Positions 1 through 6,639 are shown, counted from the first letter of the stretch. The stretch: 64,000 nucleotides of DNA from Ignavibacteriales bacterium (GCA_020635285.1 JACKAB010000005.1:1-64000), one strand, 5' to 3'. Notes: generated from the sequence alone by a model not told the origin. A program made the numbers and translations.

Positions 1-2
1 AT

Positions 3-173
3 GATTTTAGAGAGATTGAAAAATTAGACCCACCTACCGAAGACCTCTCTGAATATCTAAAAACAAAGCTAAAATTTATTGCAAAAAAGAAAAAGCGAGA
101 ATTTTTTATAAGATCTGTTGACATTCAGCCAGGCGAATGGGAATTTGATTTTCCAGACTGGCTTAAAATTTAA
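3..173 (+). CDS. 3' end of a hypothetical protein (partial)
   Basis: An open frame enters from the left edge and ends at TAA 171-173, giving the last 56 residues of a protein. The piece is charged, with a Lys-rich stretch in its middle (residues KFIAKKKKRE) and an acidic/aromatic end (GEWEFDFPDWLKI). I do not recognise a family from this fragment. Its codon use and AT content match the genes that follow, so it probably belongs to the same element. The start is outside the window. Confidence 0.45.
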   Translation, partial: DFREIEKLDPPTEDLSEYLKTKLKFIAKKKKREFFIRSVDIQPGEWEFDFPDWLKI

Positions 174-313
174 TAAAAGTAAATCACATTTTATTTTTCT
201 GTATTCCAATCGTACAACATTCAGTACTTCTTTCGTATAAATAATCTACACATAACTATAGTAGAGAGAAAAAACTTTCTAGAGCCAAGACCTTTAAAAA
301 GTTTACCGTTCTA

Positions 314-381
314 TTTAATTCAAAGTCTTGAATTAAATCCAAAACAAACCAAATAAAAAACCATTTGAATAATTTCAAATG
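314..381 (+). repeat. Two perfect hairpins ahead of the gene at 410
   Basis: The gap 174-409 carries two perfect inverted repeats. The first has 10-bp arms at 314-323 and 328-337 with a 4-base AGTC loop. The second has 8-bp arms at 362-369 and 374-381 with a TAAT loop, 29 bases before the next start codon. Neither is followed by a T tract, so they look like leader structures or operators rather than terminators. The rest of the gap shows no gene. Confidence 0.5.
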
Positions 382-409
382 ATATTTAAAACCCTAAAAA
401 GGAAAAAAT

Positions 410-1093
410 ATGAAAAAAATGTACAAAACCGATTGGGAACTTTCCCATGAAGATGCATTACCTTACTTGGAAAATGAAGTGAAAAATATTGATAAATCCC
501 TAAAAGTTGATTTCCAAGCAGCCACAAATACCGTAAGTGTTCTATATAAGGGACAAGAATTTGATTCTCTGTCGTCATTTAGTAATAGTTATCATGATAC
601 TATTGTAATTGACCCGAAAAAACATGGTCATCTGAGTAACAATGATTTAGAGGTCTTTGGGACCTATCTCCATATTGATGATATCGGAATGAATTTACCG
701 AGCAATTATTTTAGCATCAATCTAAAGAGACCTAAACTCACCCCGGATTTTCTGACATGGTTATTTGTAGATGATTCTATAATTACAAAATTTTTAATTG
801 AGCCAGCCAAAATACAAGCTGTATTTCCTTACGACGGCATTCGGCAACAGAAACTTTGGGATTATCTGAATCATGAGCCAGATATTGAAATTCTAAATAA
901 TGGAATAATAGATGCTGGAGATGTTGCTAGACAGCGCATGGCTAACAGCAAAATTGATTCACCGATTCCAATTAGAGTAATTCAATTTGGAAAAGTTACA
1001 GTTAAAATGAACGTTGGCTTTCCAGACACGGTAAATGATTTGATTGAATATGTGAAGAAATTTAAAAATAAAGTTTATAGTAATGTGAAATAA
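410..1093 (+). CDS. Hypothetical protein of the integrative element (227 aa)
   Basis: A complete 227-residue open frame beginning ATG after an AAGGA-type ribosome binding site. There is no signal peptide and no membrane segment, so it is probably cytoplasmic. It is acidic in the first half and contains recurrent beta-strand-like stretches (for example TIVIDPKK and IPIRVIQFGKVTVKMNVGF) with a Lys-rich C-terminus. I recognise no domain or catalytic motif. It is transcribed alone: a terminator-like hairpin follows at 1106 and the next gene is 200 bases away. Its position beside the SPL-type protein suggests element cargo of unknown role. Confidence 0.6.
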   Translation: MKKMYKTDWELSHEDALPYLENEVKNIDKSLKVDFQAATNTVSVLYKGQEFDSLSSFSNSYHDTIVIDPKKHGHLSNNDLEVFGTYLHIDDIGMNLPSNYFSINLKRPKLTPDFLTWLFVDDSIITKFLIEPAKIQAVFPYDGIRQQKLWDYLNHEPDIEILNNGIIDAGDVARQRMANSKIDSPIPIRVIQFGKVTVKMNVGFPDTVNDLIEYVKKFKNKVYSNVK

Positions 1094-1105
1094 TAAAAGA
1101 ACAAC

Positions 1106-1137
1106 AAAAGAGTCCAGTTTAACGTGCTGGACTTTTA
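1106..1137 (+). terminator. Rho-independent terminator after the 410-1093 gene
   Basis: Inverted repeat AGTCCAG (1111-1117) and CTGGACT (1127-1133), extended by A-run/T-run pairing on the outside (1106-1110 with TTTT after 1133). It sits 13 bases past the stop codon of the hypothetical gene. The T run is short, so termination strength is uncertain. Confidence 0.6.
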
Positions 1138-1235
1138 ATAAAAGAATAATTTGGAAATTAAGGAGGTCACAGATTTAAAGTCGTCATAAACTAAAACAAA
1201 GGTGTTGAAGCAGCCTTAAATGCTTTGTTTTTCAG

Positions 1236-1258
1236 CCTCGCATTAAAGTAATGCGGGG
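1236..1258 (+). promoter_or_regulatory. 10-bp stem with AAG loop upstream of the SPL-type gene
   Basis: Arms CCTCGCATTA (1236-1245) and TAATGCGGGG (1249-1258) pair over all ten positions with one G-T wobble and a 3-base AAG loop, 35 bases before the start codon at 1294. No T tract follows. A weaker cousin, CCCCACA...TGCGGGG at 2269-2290, follows the same gene. It could be an operator, an RNA leader structure or a protein-binding site. Confidence 0.45.
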
Positions 1259-1293
1259 TATAATTAAAATAAAAATATTTATCGGAGAAAATT

Positions 1294-2262
1294 ATGATAA
1301 ACAAAAACACGAAATCAACATATTCATTAAAACCTCAGAGAAAGGTTGGGATATTTGATTACCCTTTCACTTTAAATCCGTACATCGGGTGTGAGATGCA
1401 ATGTACTTACTGTTTCGTTCCCGGACCAGTAATTAAAACAACTAGAAGTGACTTTTTCCAGAACGTTCAAGTGAAAATAAATTTTGAACAAATGTTAAAA
1501 AAAGAATTGGAAAAATATTCTACTCTTCCGCAACATCTAAAAAGAGTTCAGATAGGAGTTACAACTGAACTATTTCAGCCTAAGGTTACAAATTATATGA
1601 AAACCACTTTAGGGTATGACTTGATTGAAGAAACTCTAAAAGTTTTTAAAGCCAATTGGGATGCCGGAAATAAATGGATGCTTCACATACTAACTAAGAA
1701 TCATAATATTATTAGTTATTTGCCTTTACTAAAGACAATGAAAGATATGATCCAAGTTGAGTTTAGTTTTATCCACCACGATGATACAATTTCTAGGGAA
1801 TATGAAAAATATACAAGTTCAATTACTAAGAGACTTGATGCAGTTGATCAACTATCAAAGGAAGGAATATTTGTAAGAATTATGGCGATGCCGTTTTATG
1901 GAGATCAGAATGATTTAACAAAACTTAAAGACATGGTTTTTAATGCCGGAGCCCAAGCTTTCAAGAATAAGAGTTTGAATTATTATGAATGGAATAAAAT
2001 TAAAAATATCAATCCTCTTGATCCATTAAGTAGGTCGAAGACAAAAACTAATATTCATATTCCTTCATTAATAATTAAAAGCGGAGAAGACATTCTTCCA
2101 CATTCAACAAAAACTGTACTGCTTCCTAAAAAAAGGAAAAGAAAAGAGAAGTTTATTAATTGGTCAGTAAAACCAGGTGCTGGATTAGAGTTACAAACTG
2201 TTTCAGTTGCTGACATGGGTTATTCATCAATCAATAGCATTGATTGGGGTTATTTAAAATAA
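1294..2262 (+). CDS. SPL-family (spore photoproduct lyase-like) radical SAM protein
   Basis: A 322-residue radical SAM protein of the spore photoproduct lyase/Rv2578c type. The cluster motif is C-x3-C-x2-C within NPYIGCEMQCTYCFVPG (near residue 37), which would hold the 4Fe-4S cluster that cleaves S-adenosylmethionine. The motif follows the family signature of a Tyr/Asn-Pro-Tyr-x-Gly-Cys lead-in. Later segments read as the radical SAM barrel (VQIGVTTELFQPKV, HILTKN, VEFSF, VRIMAMPFYGD). The C-terminal 50 residues are Lys-rich and could bind nucleic acid. True SPL repairs a thymine dimer lesion; substrates of the wider family are unknown, so DNA repair or modification is only inferred. It has its own leader hairpin and stands alone between element genes. 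Confidence 0.75.
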   Translation: MINKNTKSTYSLKPQRKVGIFDYPFTLNPYIGCEMQCTYCFVPGPVIKTTRSDFFQNVQVKINFEQMLKKELEKYSTLPQHLKRVQIGVTTELFQPKVTNYMKTTLGYDLIEETLKVFKANWDAGNKWMLHILTKNHNIISYLPLLKTMKDMIQVEFSFIHHDDTISREYEKYTSSITKRLDAVDQLSKEGIFVRIMAMPFYGDQNDLTKLKDMVFNAGAQAFKNKSLNYYEWNKIKNINPLDPLSRSKTKTNIHIPSLIIKSGEDILPHSTKTVLLPKKRKRKEKFINWSVKPGAGLELQTVSVADMGYSSINSIDWGYLK

Positions 2263-2340
2263 TTATTTCCCCACATAAAGAAGTGCGGGGCTAAATATTT
2301 GTTAAAAGAAATAAGCCGTTAATAAAATAAAATTCACTGC

Positions 2341-2363
2341 AAGGGAATTGTGATGATTCCCTT
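2341..2363 (+). promoter_or_regulatory. 8-bp hairpin in the leader of the MCM-like gene
   Basis: AAGGGAAT (2341-2348) and ATTCCCTT (2356-2363) form a perfect 8-bp stem with a 7-base loop, about 93 bases before the start at 2456. No T tract follows, so it is probably a leader or operator structure. Confidence 0.4.
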
Positions 2364-2390
2364 AGGTGAAATAAAAGAAAAAAACTAATT

Positions 2391-2421
2391 GTGACATTAA
2401 ATGTCGTTTAGGCAATGTCGC
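2391..2421 (+). promoter_or_regulatory. Two mutually exclusive hairpins before the MCM-like gene
   Basis: The segment GTGACATT (2391-2398) can pair either with the adjacent ATGTC copy (to 2405) or with AATGTCGC (2414-2421), because the ATGTCG word occurs twice. One pairing excludes the other. This is 35 bases before the start codon and could act as a small RNA switch or as a protein operator with three half-sites. Function is inferred only. Confidence 0.3.
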
Positions 2422-2455
2422 AAAAACAAACAAAAAAGCTTCAAAATGAGGAGAA

Positions 2456-2890
2456 ATGAAAGAAAAAGAAAAATCGACAAAGCGACAATCTAAAAAGTTG
2501 AGCAAGATCGGAAAGAAATACTCTAAAAAATCTTTGTCGGGTATTCTTAATGAAGAACACGAGTTAAATCAAGAAACTGAATATCAAATTAGCTCTTTGA
2601 ATGATCCAATTGCATTAAAAACAATAATTGATTTTACTCAAGATTTGACTGATAAAAAATACATTCTATTAAATTTAATAGAAGTATTTAAGGAAAAATA
2701 CGTAGGAGAGCCAATAAAATTTGTTGGCTACGTAAATTACATTAGTGAAGGTTACCCGGTAACCCTAAGCCTGTCAAGATGCATACATAGGTTTACTGCC
2801 CATAGTCTTTCGTTCGAAGATCTAGACGGAACCGCAATAAAAGTTATACCGATTATCAATGATTTTCATAAGGAAGAACTAAAAAAATAA
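2456..2890 (+). CDS. MCM-like helicase, N-terminal part (ends at an A7 run)
   Basis: This 144-residue frame starts ATG after GAGGAG and ends at TAA in CTA-AAA-AAA-TAA. The first 25 residues are very Lys-rich. The remainder has alternating beta-strand segments (PIKFVGYVNYI, TAIKVIPIIN) like the OB-fold N-terminal domain of MCM proteins. Moving back one base at the A7 run continues into residues SSGIYKITFYGTVVSID, a further beta-rich stretch that joins straight on to the AAA+ frame at 2968. It is therefore best read as the N-terminal part of one roughly 620-residue protein. The break could be a lost A or a -1 programmed shift on A-AAA-AAA. Confidence 0.6.
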   Translation: MKEKEKSTKRQSKKLSKIGKKYSKKSLSGILNEEHELNQETEYQISSLNDPIALKTIIDFTQDLTDKKYILLNLIEVFKEKYVGEPIKFVGYVNYISEGYPVTLSLSRCIHRFTAHSLSFEDLDGTAIKVIPIINDFHKEELKK

Positions 2891-2967
2891 GCAGTGGAAT
2901 TTATAAAATTACTTTCTACGGGACTGTAGTTTCAATTGACCAGCCTTTAAGAAAAGGATATGAATTT

Positions 2968-4317
2968 TTGCTATCAAAAATTGATGAAGCACTGCCTGCT
3001 AGTGAACTGCTGAAAATTGATGATAGGAAAAAACAGAAATATGATGCAATCTTGGAAAAAGCACAAAACGGAGAAATTAATCTTCGTGATTTTATTAAAG
3101 AAATAATAGTTAAGAATATTGGGATCAAAGGATTAGATAGTGCAGAAGAATTATCTACTGCACTAGATTTCACGATACTTCAAAGTTTTTCACAAGGAAA
3201 AAGTATTGACGGAAGATACAGCAATAAACTTCATTCGTTAGTAATTGGGCCTCCGGCAATTGGGAAGAAGTTAATAACCCAAACGGCTCTTGCATTGAAT
3301 ACTTTTAACTTTGAAGTTCCGCCAACAGCAGCTAAAGTAACAGCCGCTGGATTAATAGGAAATGTAATAAGGAAATCTGGTGGAATTACTACAAAACCCG
3401 GAATACTAAGTAATGCAAGTAACGGTGTGGTGTGCATCCAAGATTATCACGAATTGGCAAAAAAGAAGAACAGCAATTTTTCCGATATTTTATCAAAAGT
3501 GATGGAAGATGGAGAAGTTATTGATTCAACAAGCAGTAGAACTGTTCTACCCGCTCTTAACTCAATACATTTAGATACGAATCGCTTAAGTCAAGTGAAT
3601 GGAACCGAAGATACGAGCATTCATAATGATTTAAAGATTCCAATAAATATAATATCTCGTTTTGATTTTATTATAGATATTCCATATGACATACAACGAC
3701 AGATAAGTATTGCATTAGACATGATGCATGGAAATAAATTACTTGGAAATCGTGAAGATGAAAATGTAATACTGGATTGGGTAATTGAGCTTCGATATTT
3801 AGTAGAAAAGACTAAAGAGAAGTTTAATAGAATTGAACTAAATGAAGATGTTACAGCTTACTTAAAAATGAAATTAGAAAAGTTCCTTGAAGGGAATTCA
3901 AAATATCTGAATATTATGAAAACATTCGGTTCGATGTTAACAAGGATTCAGATTAGTCTGGAAAAAATACTGAAGGCAATGGCTACTTCTGAAATGAGTA
4001 ATACAGTGAAGGAAGAACATGTTGACGAAGCTTTTGAGTTTTTAAGACATAAGCTAGAGTTCTTACAAAAATTAGATCCGCTTGAAATTCCGAATAATCT
4101 TGGGACACATATTAGTGAGCCAAAAAGAAGAGAGGAAATTATTCTAAAAATGATATCTCAGAAAAGCAAAATTAAAGCAGAAGAGATGCTTAAAGGAATA
4201 AATAATGAAATGAAGAAGGAATACAACATAAAAACAATACAGAGAGATTTGAAACAACTAAAGCAAAAAAACAAAATAAAAATGATTAAAAAAGGAGTAT
4301 GGACAAATGCAGAATAA
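2968..4317 (+). CDS. MCM-like AAA+ helicase, ATPase and C-terminal part
   Basis: The frame is open from the end of the previous ORF; TTG 2968 is just the first possible start inside it. The order of motifs follows MCM helicases: Walker A as GPPAIGKK (about residue 93), then TAAGLIGNVIRKSG, the segment GILSNASNGVVCIQDYHEL in the place of MCM GALVLADGGVCCIDEFDKM (Walker B), an EDGEVIDSTSS...PALNS segment like the MCM h2i/sensor 1 region, and SRFDFIIDI in the place of the arginine-finger SRFD. The C-terminal 60 residues look like a winged helix. Walker B is unusual (QD for DE). Expected role: ATP-driven DNA unwinding to replicate the element. MCM proteins are rare in bacteria and usually lie on phages or plasmids. 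Confidence 0.7.
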   Translation: MLSKIDEALPASELLKIDDRKKQKYDAILEKAQNGEINLRDFIKEIIVKNIGIKGLDSAEELSTALDFTILQSFSQGKSIDGRYSNKLHSLVIGPPAIGKKLITQTALALNTFNFEVPPTAAKVTAAGLIGNVIRKSGGITTKPGILSNASNGVVCIQDYHELAKKKNSNFSDILSKVMEDGEVIDSTSSRTVLPALNSIHLDTNRLSQVNGTEDTSIHNDLKIPINIISRFDFIIDIPYDIQRQISIALDMMHGNKLLGNREDENVILDWVIELRYLVEKTKEKFNRIELNEDVTAYLKMKLEKFLEGNSKYLNIMKTFGSMLTRIQISLEKILKAMATSEMSNTVKEEHVDEAFEFLRHKLEFLQKLDPLEIPNNLGTHISEPKRREEIILKMISQKSKIKAEEMLKGINNEMKKEYNIKTIQRDLKQLKQKNKIKMIKKGVWTNAE

Positions 4318-4700
4318 TGAAATAAGAATAACAAAAGTTAAAGAAAAAAACGGGTGGCTGTCATGCATGTCACCCCATCCGGTAGTGTATAAAAGTCTAG
4401 AATTTAGAACTGCGGAAGCATTATTTCAGTGGTTGAGATTTGCCTTTAATGAAAATGTGCCTTGAGCTTAAACTTTCTCAGTATCCCGAATTTGTGGCTG
4501 AATTATTAAAAACTGGAAATGCAGTTATTATTGAGGATTGTACTACCCATGACAGAGAGTCAGCAAGATACTGGGGAATGGTGAATAAGAATGGAACATG
4601 GCTTGGAGAAAATAATTTCGGGATGTTATGGATGGAGATAAGAACCGAACTCCAGACTCAAACAAAAAATATAAACCAATCTTCAACAACAACAAAATAA
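4307..4700 (+). pseudogene. NADAR-family protein with an internal deletion
   Basis: ATG 4307 follows AAGGAG and overlaps the MCM-like stop by 11 bases, suggesting coupled translation. The first frame reads ITKVKEKNGWLSCMSPHP...FRTAEALFQWLRF, the N-terminal part of a NADAR/YbiA-like domain, and stops at 4463-4465. The other frame, from 4440, gives MKMCLELKLSQYPEF...AVIIEDC...YWGMV...GENNFGMLWMEIRTEL, the C-terminal part. From memory of the family, about 40 residues between LRF and MKMCLELK (the Lys-Ser-Pro region) are missing and the frame changes, so this is a real deletion or an assembly collapse rather than a one-base slip. NADAR proteins act on ADP-ribose derivatives and some counter ADP-ribosylating toxins. 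As read, the gene is probably inactive. Confidence 0.65.
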
Positions 4701-4708
4701 AAAATTAT

Positions 4709-4830
4709 CAAAGCTGTTCTAACAAGCGCAGCTTTGAAATATAAAAATGGATAGTACCAATTTAATAAGCAAAATATTTGGTATAAGAAATAAGTAATAG
4801 AAGAATCTAATTAAAAAGCAGCTTTGCTGC
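4709..4830 (+). promoter_or_regulatory. Intergenic hairpins between NADAR and excisionase genes
   Basis: CAAAGCTG (4709-4716) pairs with CAGCTTTG (4729-4736) over 8 bp, just after the NADAR stop, and could be a weak terminator although no T tract follows. GCAGC-TTT-GCTGC forms a tight 5-bp hairpin at 4818-4830. The rest of 4701-4843 shows nothing I can name. Confidence 0.35.
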
Positions 4831-4843
4831 AAAAGGTGAATCA

Positions 4844-4954
4844 ATGTTTAAAGTAAGAATGAGTTGGGAGAAATTATCCCAATCACGAATTAAGGGAGAG
4901 GTGCTTAGCACCTTCTCCATATTTTATAACGAGAAAATAAATGGAAGAAAATAA
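4844..4954 (+). CDS. Possible 36-aa leader peptide before the excisionase-like gene
   Basis: A short frame starts ATG 4844 eight bases after AAAGGTG, an acceptable ribosome binding site, and ends TAA 4952-4954, overlapping the next start at 4941 by 14 bases. It is basic (10 Lys/Arg in 36) and covers the two hairpins of this leader. The overlap suggests translational coupling or an attenuation peptide, but a frame of this length could arise by chance in AT-rich DNA. Confidence 0.25.
   Translation: MFKVRMSWEKLSQSRIKGEVLSTFSIFYNEKINGRK
4895..4918 (+). promoter_or_regulatory. 10-bp bulged hairpin with TTA loop upstream of the excisionase-like gene
   Basis: GGAGAGGTGC (4895-4904) pairs with GCACC-T-TCTCC (4908-4918) with one bulged T and a TTA loop, 22 bases before the start at 4941. 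A smaller hairpin, TTGGGA/TCCCAA (4864-4869, 4877-4882), precedes it. The design, a GC-rich stem with a 3-base loop and no T tract, is the same as at 1236-1258. Confidence 0.45.
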
Positions 4955-5285
4955 TGTTGAAATTAAACTTTATTCAATTTCTGCTGCTGCAAAAAGTATG
5001 TGTATTAGTAGAGACGCACTCAGAAATTTAATTAACGACGGCAAGATAGGCTACATTCAAATTTTAAAAAATAAAAAAATTCCTCATCAAGAATTATTAA
5101 GGTTTCAGAAAGAGAATACTATCGTATCAAAATCGATGCATACTACTAAAGCACTTCTTACCACTACTGAGATAAATAATTTTTTTAATACATCAAAGGG
5201 ATCATGCAAATCACTAAAGGGTGAAACATTATTACAAAATATTATAAGGAAGGATGAAAATGGCAATAGTAAAACAAAGAGGTAA
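4941..5285 (+). CDS. Excisionase-like helix-turn-helix protein
   Basis: A 114-residue protein whose first 55 residues read as a MerR/excisionase-type winged helix-turn-helix: SISAAAKSMCISRDALRNL, then INDGKIGYIQI and KKIPHQELLRF, the usual pattern of helix, turn, recognition helix and a wing with a late Leu-Arg-Phe. The C-terminal half is polar and unrecognised. It overlaps the integrase start by 26 to 32 bases, so the two are co-translated. Such proteins commonly act as recombination directionality factors (Xis) or as AlpA-type regulators of the integrase. The Xis role is inferred from position and fold. Confidence 0.65.
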   Translation: MEENNVEIKLYSISAAAKSMCISRDALRNLINDGKIGYIQILKNKKIPHQELLRFQKENTIVSKSMHTTKALLTTTEINNFFNTSKGSCKSLKGETLLQNIIRKDENGNSKTKR

Positions 5286-6300
5286 TATACTTTATATTCA
5301 ATGGTATGATCCCTTATCAAAAAAAGTTCAATCAAAAACTATCGGGTTATCTGCCACTGAATCAAATAAAAAGAAAGCTAAAAATTATGCGAAAAAACTT
5401 CAAGAGGAGCTAACTAAGAAAACAAGAAAAATGAAAGAGATAGGTATTCAAAGAATTACAATTAAAGATGCATTTGACCATTTGCTTAGAAATAATCAAA
5501 TGAAAAGTCCTAAGACAATCAAAGATTACAAAAGGTTCTATAGAAAATTTATTGAGACTTTTGATGAAAACCAGCCATGCACAAGCATTAATAAAATGGC
5601 TGTTGAAGATTGGCTTAATGAAATAAAGCAATTACCTATGGCCCAGAATTCAATACATGCTTATGGAAAACAATTAACCCACTTTGTGAATTTTTTATTT
5701 GAGTACAACTATACTCCTATGTTTAAAATAAATAAAGAGGTTAAAACTAAGCCCGAACTAAAAGAGAAGATAATTTTGAACGATATTGATATAGAATCTA
5801 TTTTTAATAACCTTACATCCAAGAATAGTAATTTCCAAATATTGATTAATTTACTATTTTATACGGGGCTTCGTCCTTCTGATCTGCTAACAATTACCCC
5901 AGACAAAATAGATATTAAAAATCAGGTAATAAATTACTATTCCCCTAAAAGAAAGAAGTATAGGGAGATTGCATTTCATGATGATCTTGTGCCGATCTTT
6001 AAAGCAAGGTTGAAAGAAATGAAATTAGAAAAATTACTGGATTATAAAAATGTAGAAAATATTGGAAGAGCTATTAAAACATATATGAAGGCACTGAACT
6101 TAAATCAGAAAGGATATACAGCAAGAACATTTCGAAAGACTTTTATTTCTCTATGCAGATCCAGGTATAATATGGATGCTTCAGTAGTTAGAGAATTGGT
6201 TGGGCATGAACACGGTAATACAACTGATCGATTTTATAATAAAATTGGATTAGTTCAACTAAAATCCGAACTTAAAAAATTTCAAAGACCCACAAGTTAA
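5260..6300 (+). CDS. Tyrosine recombinase (integrase) of the element
   Basis: The protein has about 346 residues. ATG 5260 lies 6 bases after AAGGAAGG, a better spacing than ATG 5254, which is an alternative. The N-terminus (RGNILYIQWYDPLSKKVQ) resembles an arm-binding domain, followed by a SAM-like core-binding domain (SPKTIKDYKRFYRKFIE) and the catalytic domain. Catalytic residues visible are Arg in TGLRPSDLL, Arg in RTFRKTF, His in LVGHEHGNT and the nucleophile Tyr in DRFYNKI. The first position of the HxxR box is Arg instead of His and the residue after its Arg is Lys. It would integrate and excise the element, probably at the adjacent tRNA-Thr. Confidence 0.9.
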   Translation: MAIVKQRGNILYIQWYDPLSKKVQSKTIGLSATESNKKKAKNYAKKLQEELTKKTRKMKEIGIQRITIKDAFDHLLRNNQMKSPKTIKDYKRFYRKFIETFDENQPCTSINKMAVEDWLNEIKQLPMAQNSIHAYGKQLTHFVNFLFEYNYTPMFKINKEVKTKPELKEKIILNDIDIESIFNNLTSKNSNFQILINLLFYTGLRPSDLLTITPDKIDIKNQVINYYSPKRKKYREIAFHDDLVPIFKARLKEMKLEKLLDYKNVENIGRAIKTYMKALNLNQKGYTARTFRKTFISLCRSRYNMDASVVRELVGHEHGNTTDRFYNKIGLVQLKSELKKFQRPTS

Positions 6301-6352
6301 ATTTCCCAATTCCCAAAATCATTAAAATATTAACTATTAATTATTAAAGATT

Positions 6353-6396
6353 GGCATAGTAAATGGCATAGTTTTGTTTAAAAAGCTATGCCATTT
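6353..6396. repeat. GGCATAG repeats downstream of the integrase, possible att or arm sites
   Basis: AAATGGCATAG (6361-6371) and CTATGCCATTT (6386-6396) are a perfect 11-bp inverted repeat around a 14-base spacer. A third copy, GGCATAG, stands at 6353-6359 in direct orientation. The position between the integrase and the tRNA suggests integrase-binding sites, or a terminator of int (a T-rich stretch follows only loosely). The spacer is longer than the 6-8 bp overlap of a typical tyrosine recombinase core site. Confidence 0.4.
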
Positions 6397-6439
6397 TAGA
6401 TCAAAATAGATCAATATTAAGAATTGATTTTTTTTAGGC

Positions 6440-6475
6440 AAAAAAAAAGTGCGAATTCTTTCGAAAATCGCACTT
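6440..6475 (-). terminator. Rho-independent terminator of tRNA-Thr
   Basis: Read on the minus strand, AAGTGCGA and TCGCACTT (plus 6468-6475 and 6447-6454) form an 8-bp stem directly after the tRNA, followed by a run of T (A run 6440-6448 on plus). Its closeness to the tRNA suggests it is native, so the element boundary may lie to its left. Confidence 0.8.
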
Positions 6476-6480
6476 CAAGA

Positions 6481-6552
6481 GCTGGTGATGGGACTCGAAC
6501 CCGCAACCTGCTGATTACAAATCAGCTGCTCTGCCAATTGAGCTACACCAGC
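6481..6552 (-). tRNA. tRNA-Thr (anticodon TGT)
   Basis: On the minus strand the sequence begins GCTGGTG and ends CACCAGC, giving a 7-bp acceptor stem. The anticodon stem GCTGA/TCAGC encloses loop TTTGTAA, so the anticodon is TGT (Thr). The T arm GCGGGTTCGAGTCCCAT is present. CCA is not encoded. The 3' end points to the integrase, making it the likely integration target. Confidence 0.95.
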
Positions 6553-6639
6553 ATTTTTTCAAGACAGTAAAAGTAATATATTTTGTAATTCAATGCAATA
6601 TGTTAAATTAGTTTTTTAAAAATAATTACCTTAACAATT

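Larger units (their letters stand above)
1..6480. mobile_element. Right end of an integrative element next to tRNA-Thr
   Basis: Everything from the left edge to about 6480 reads as the right end of an integrative element. All genes point rightward. The last two are an excisionase-like HTH protein and a tyrosine recombinase, and the next feature is a tRNA-Thr gene whose 3' end faces the integrase, the usual geometry for integration into a tRNA 3' end. Cargo includes a radical SAM protein, an MCM-like helicase and a damaged NADAR gene. The left boundary and the second att copy lie outside the window, so the size and exact ends are unknown. The link to the tRNA is inferred from position. Confidence 0.65.

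Noticed and set aside
6301..6480. A left-over gene between integrase and tRNA
   Set aside because: No frame of useful length on either strand; the stretch is repeats and the tRNA terminator.
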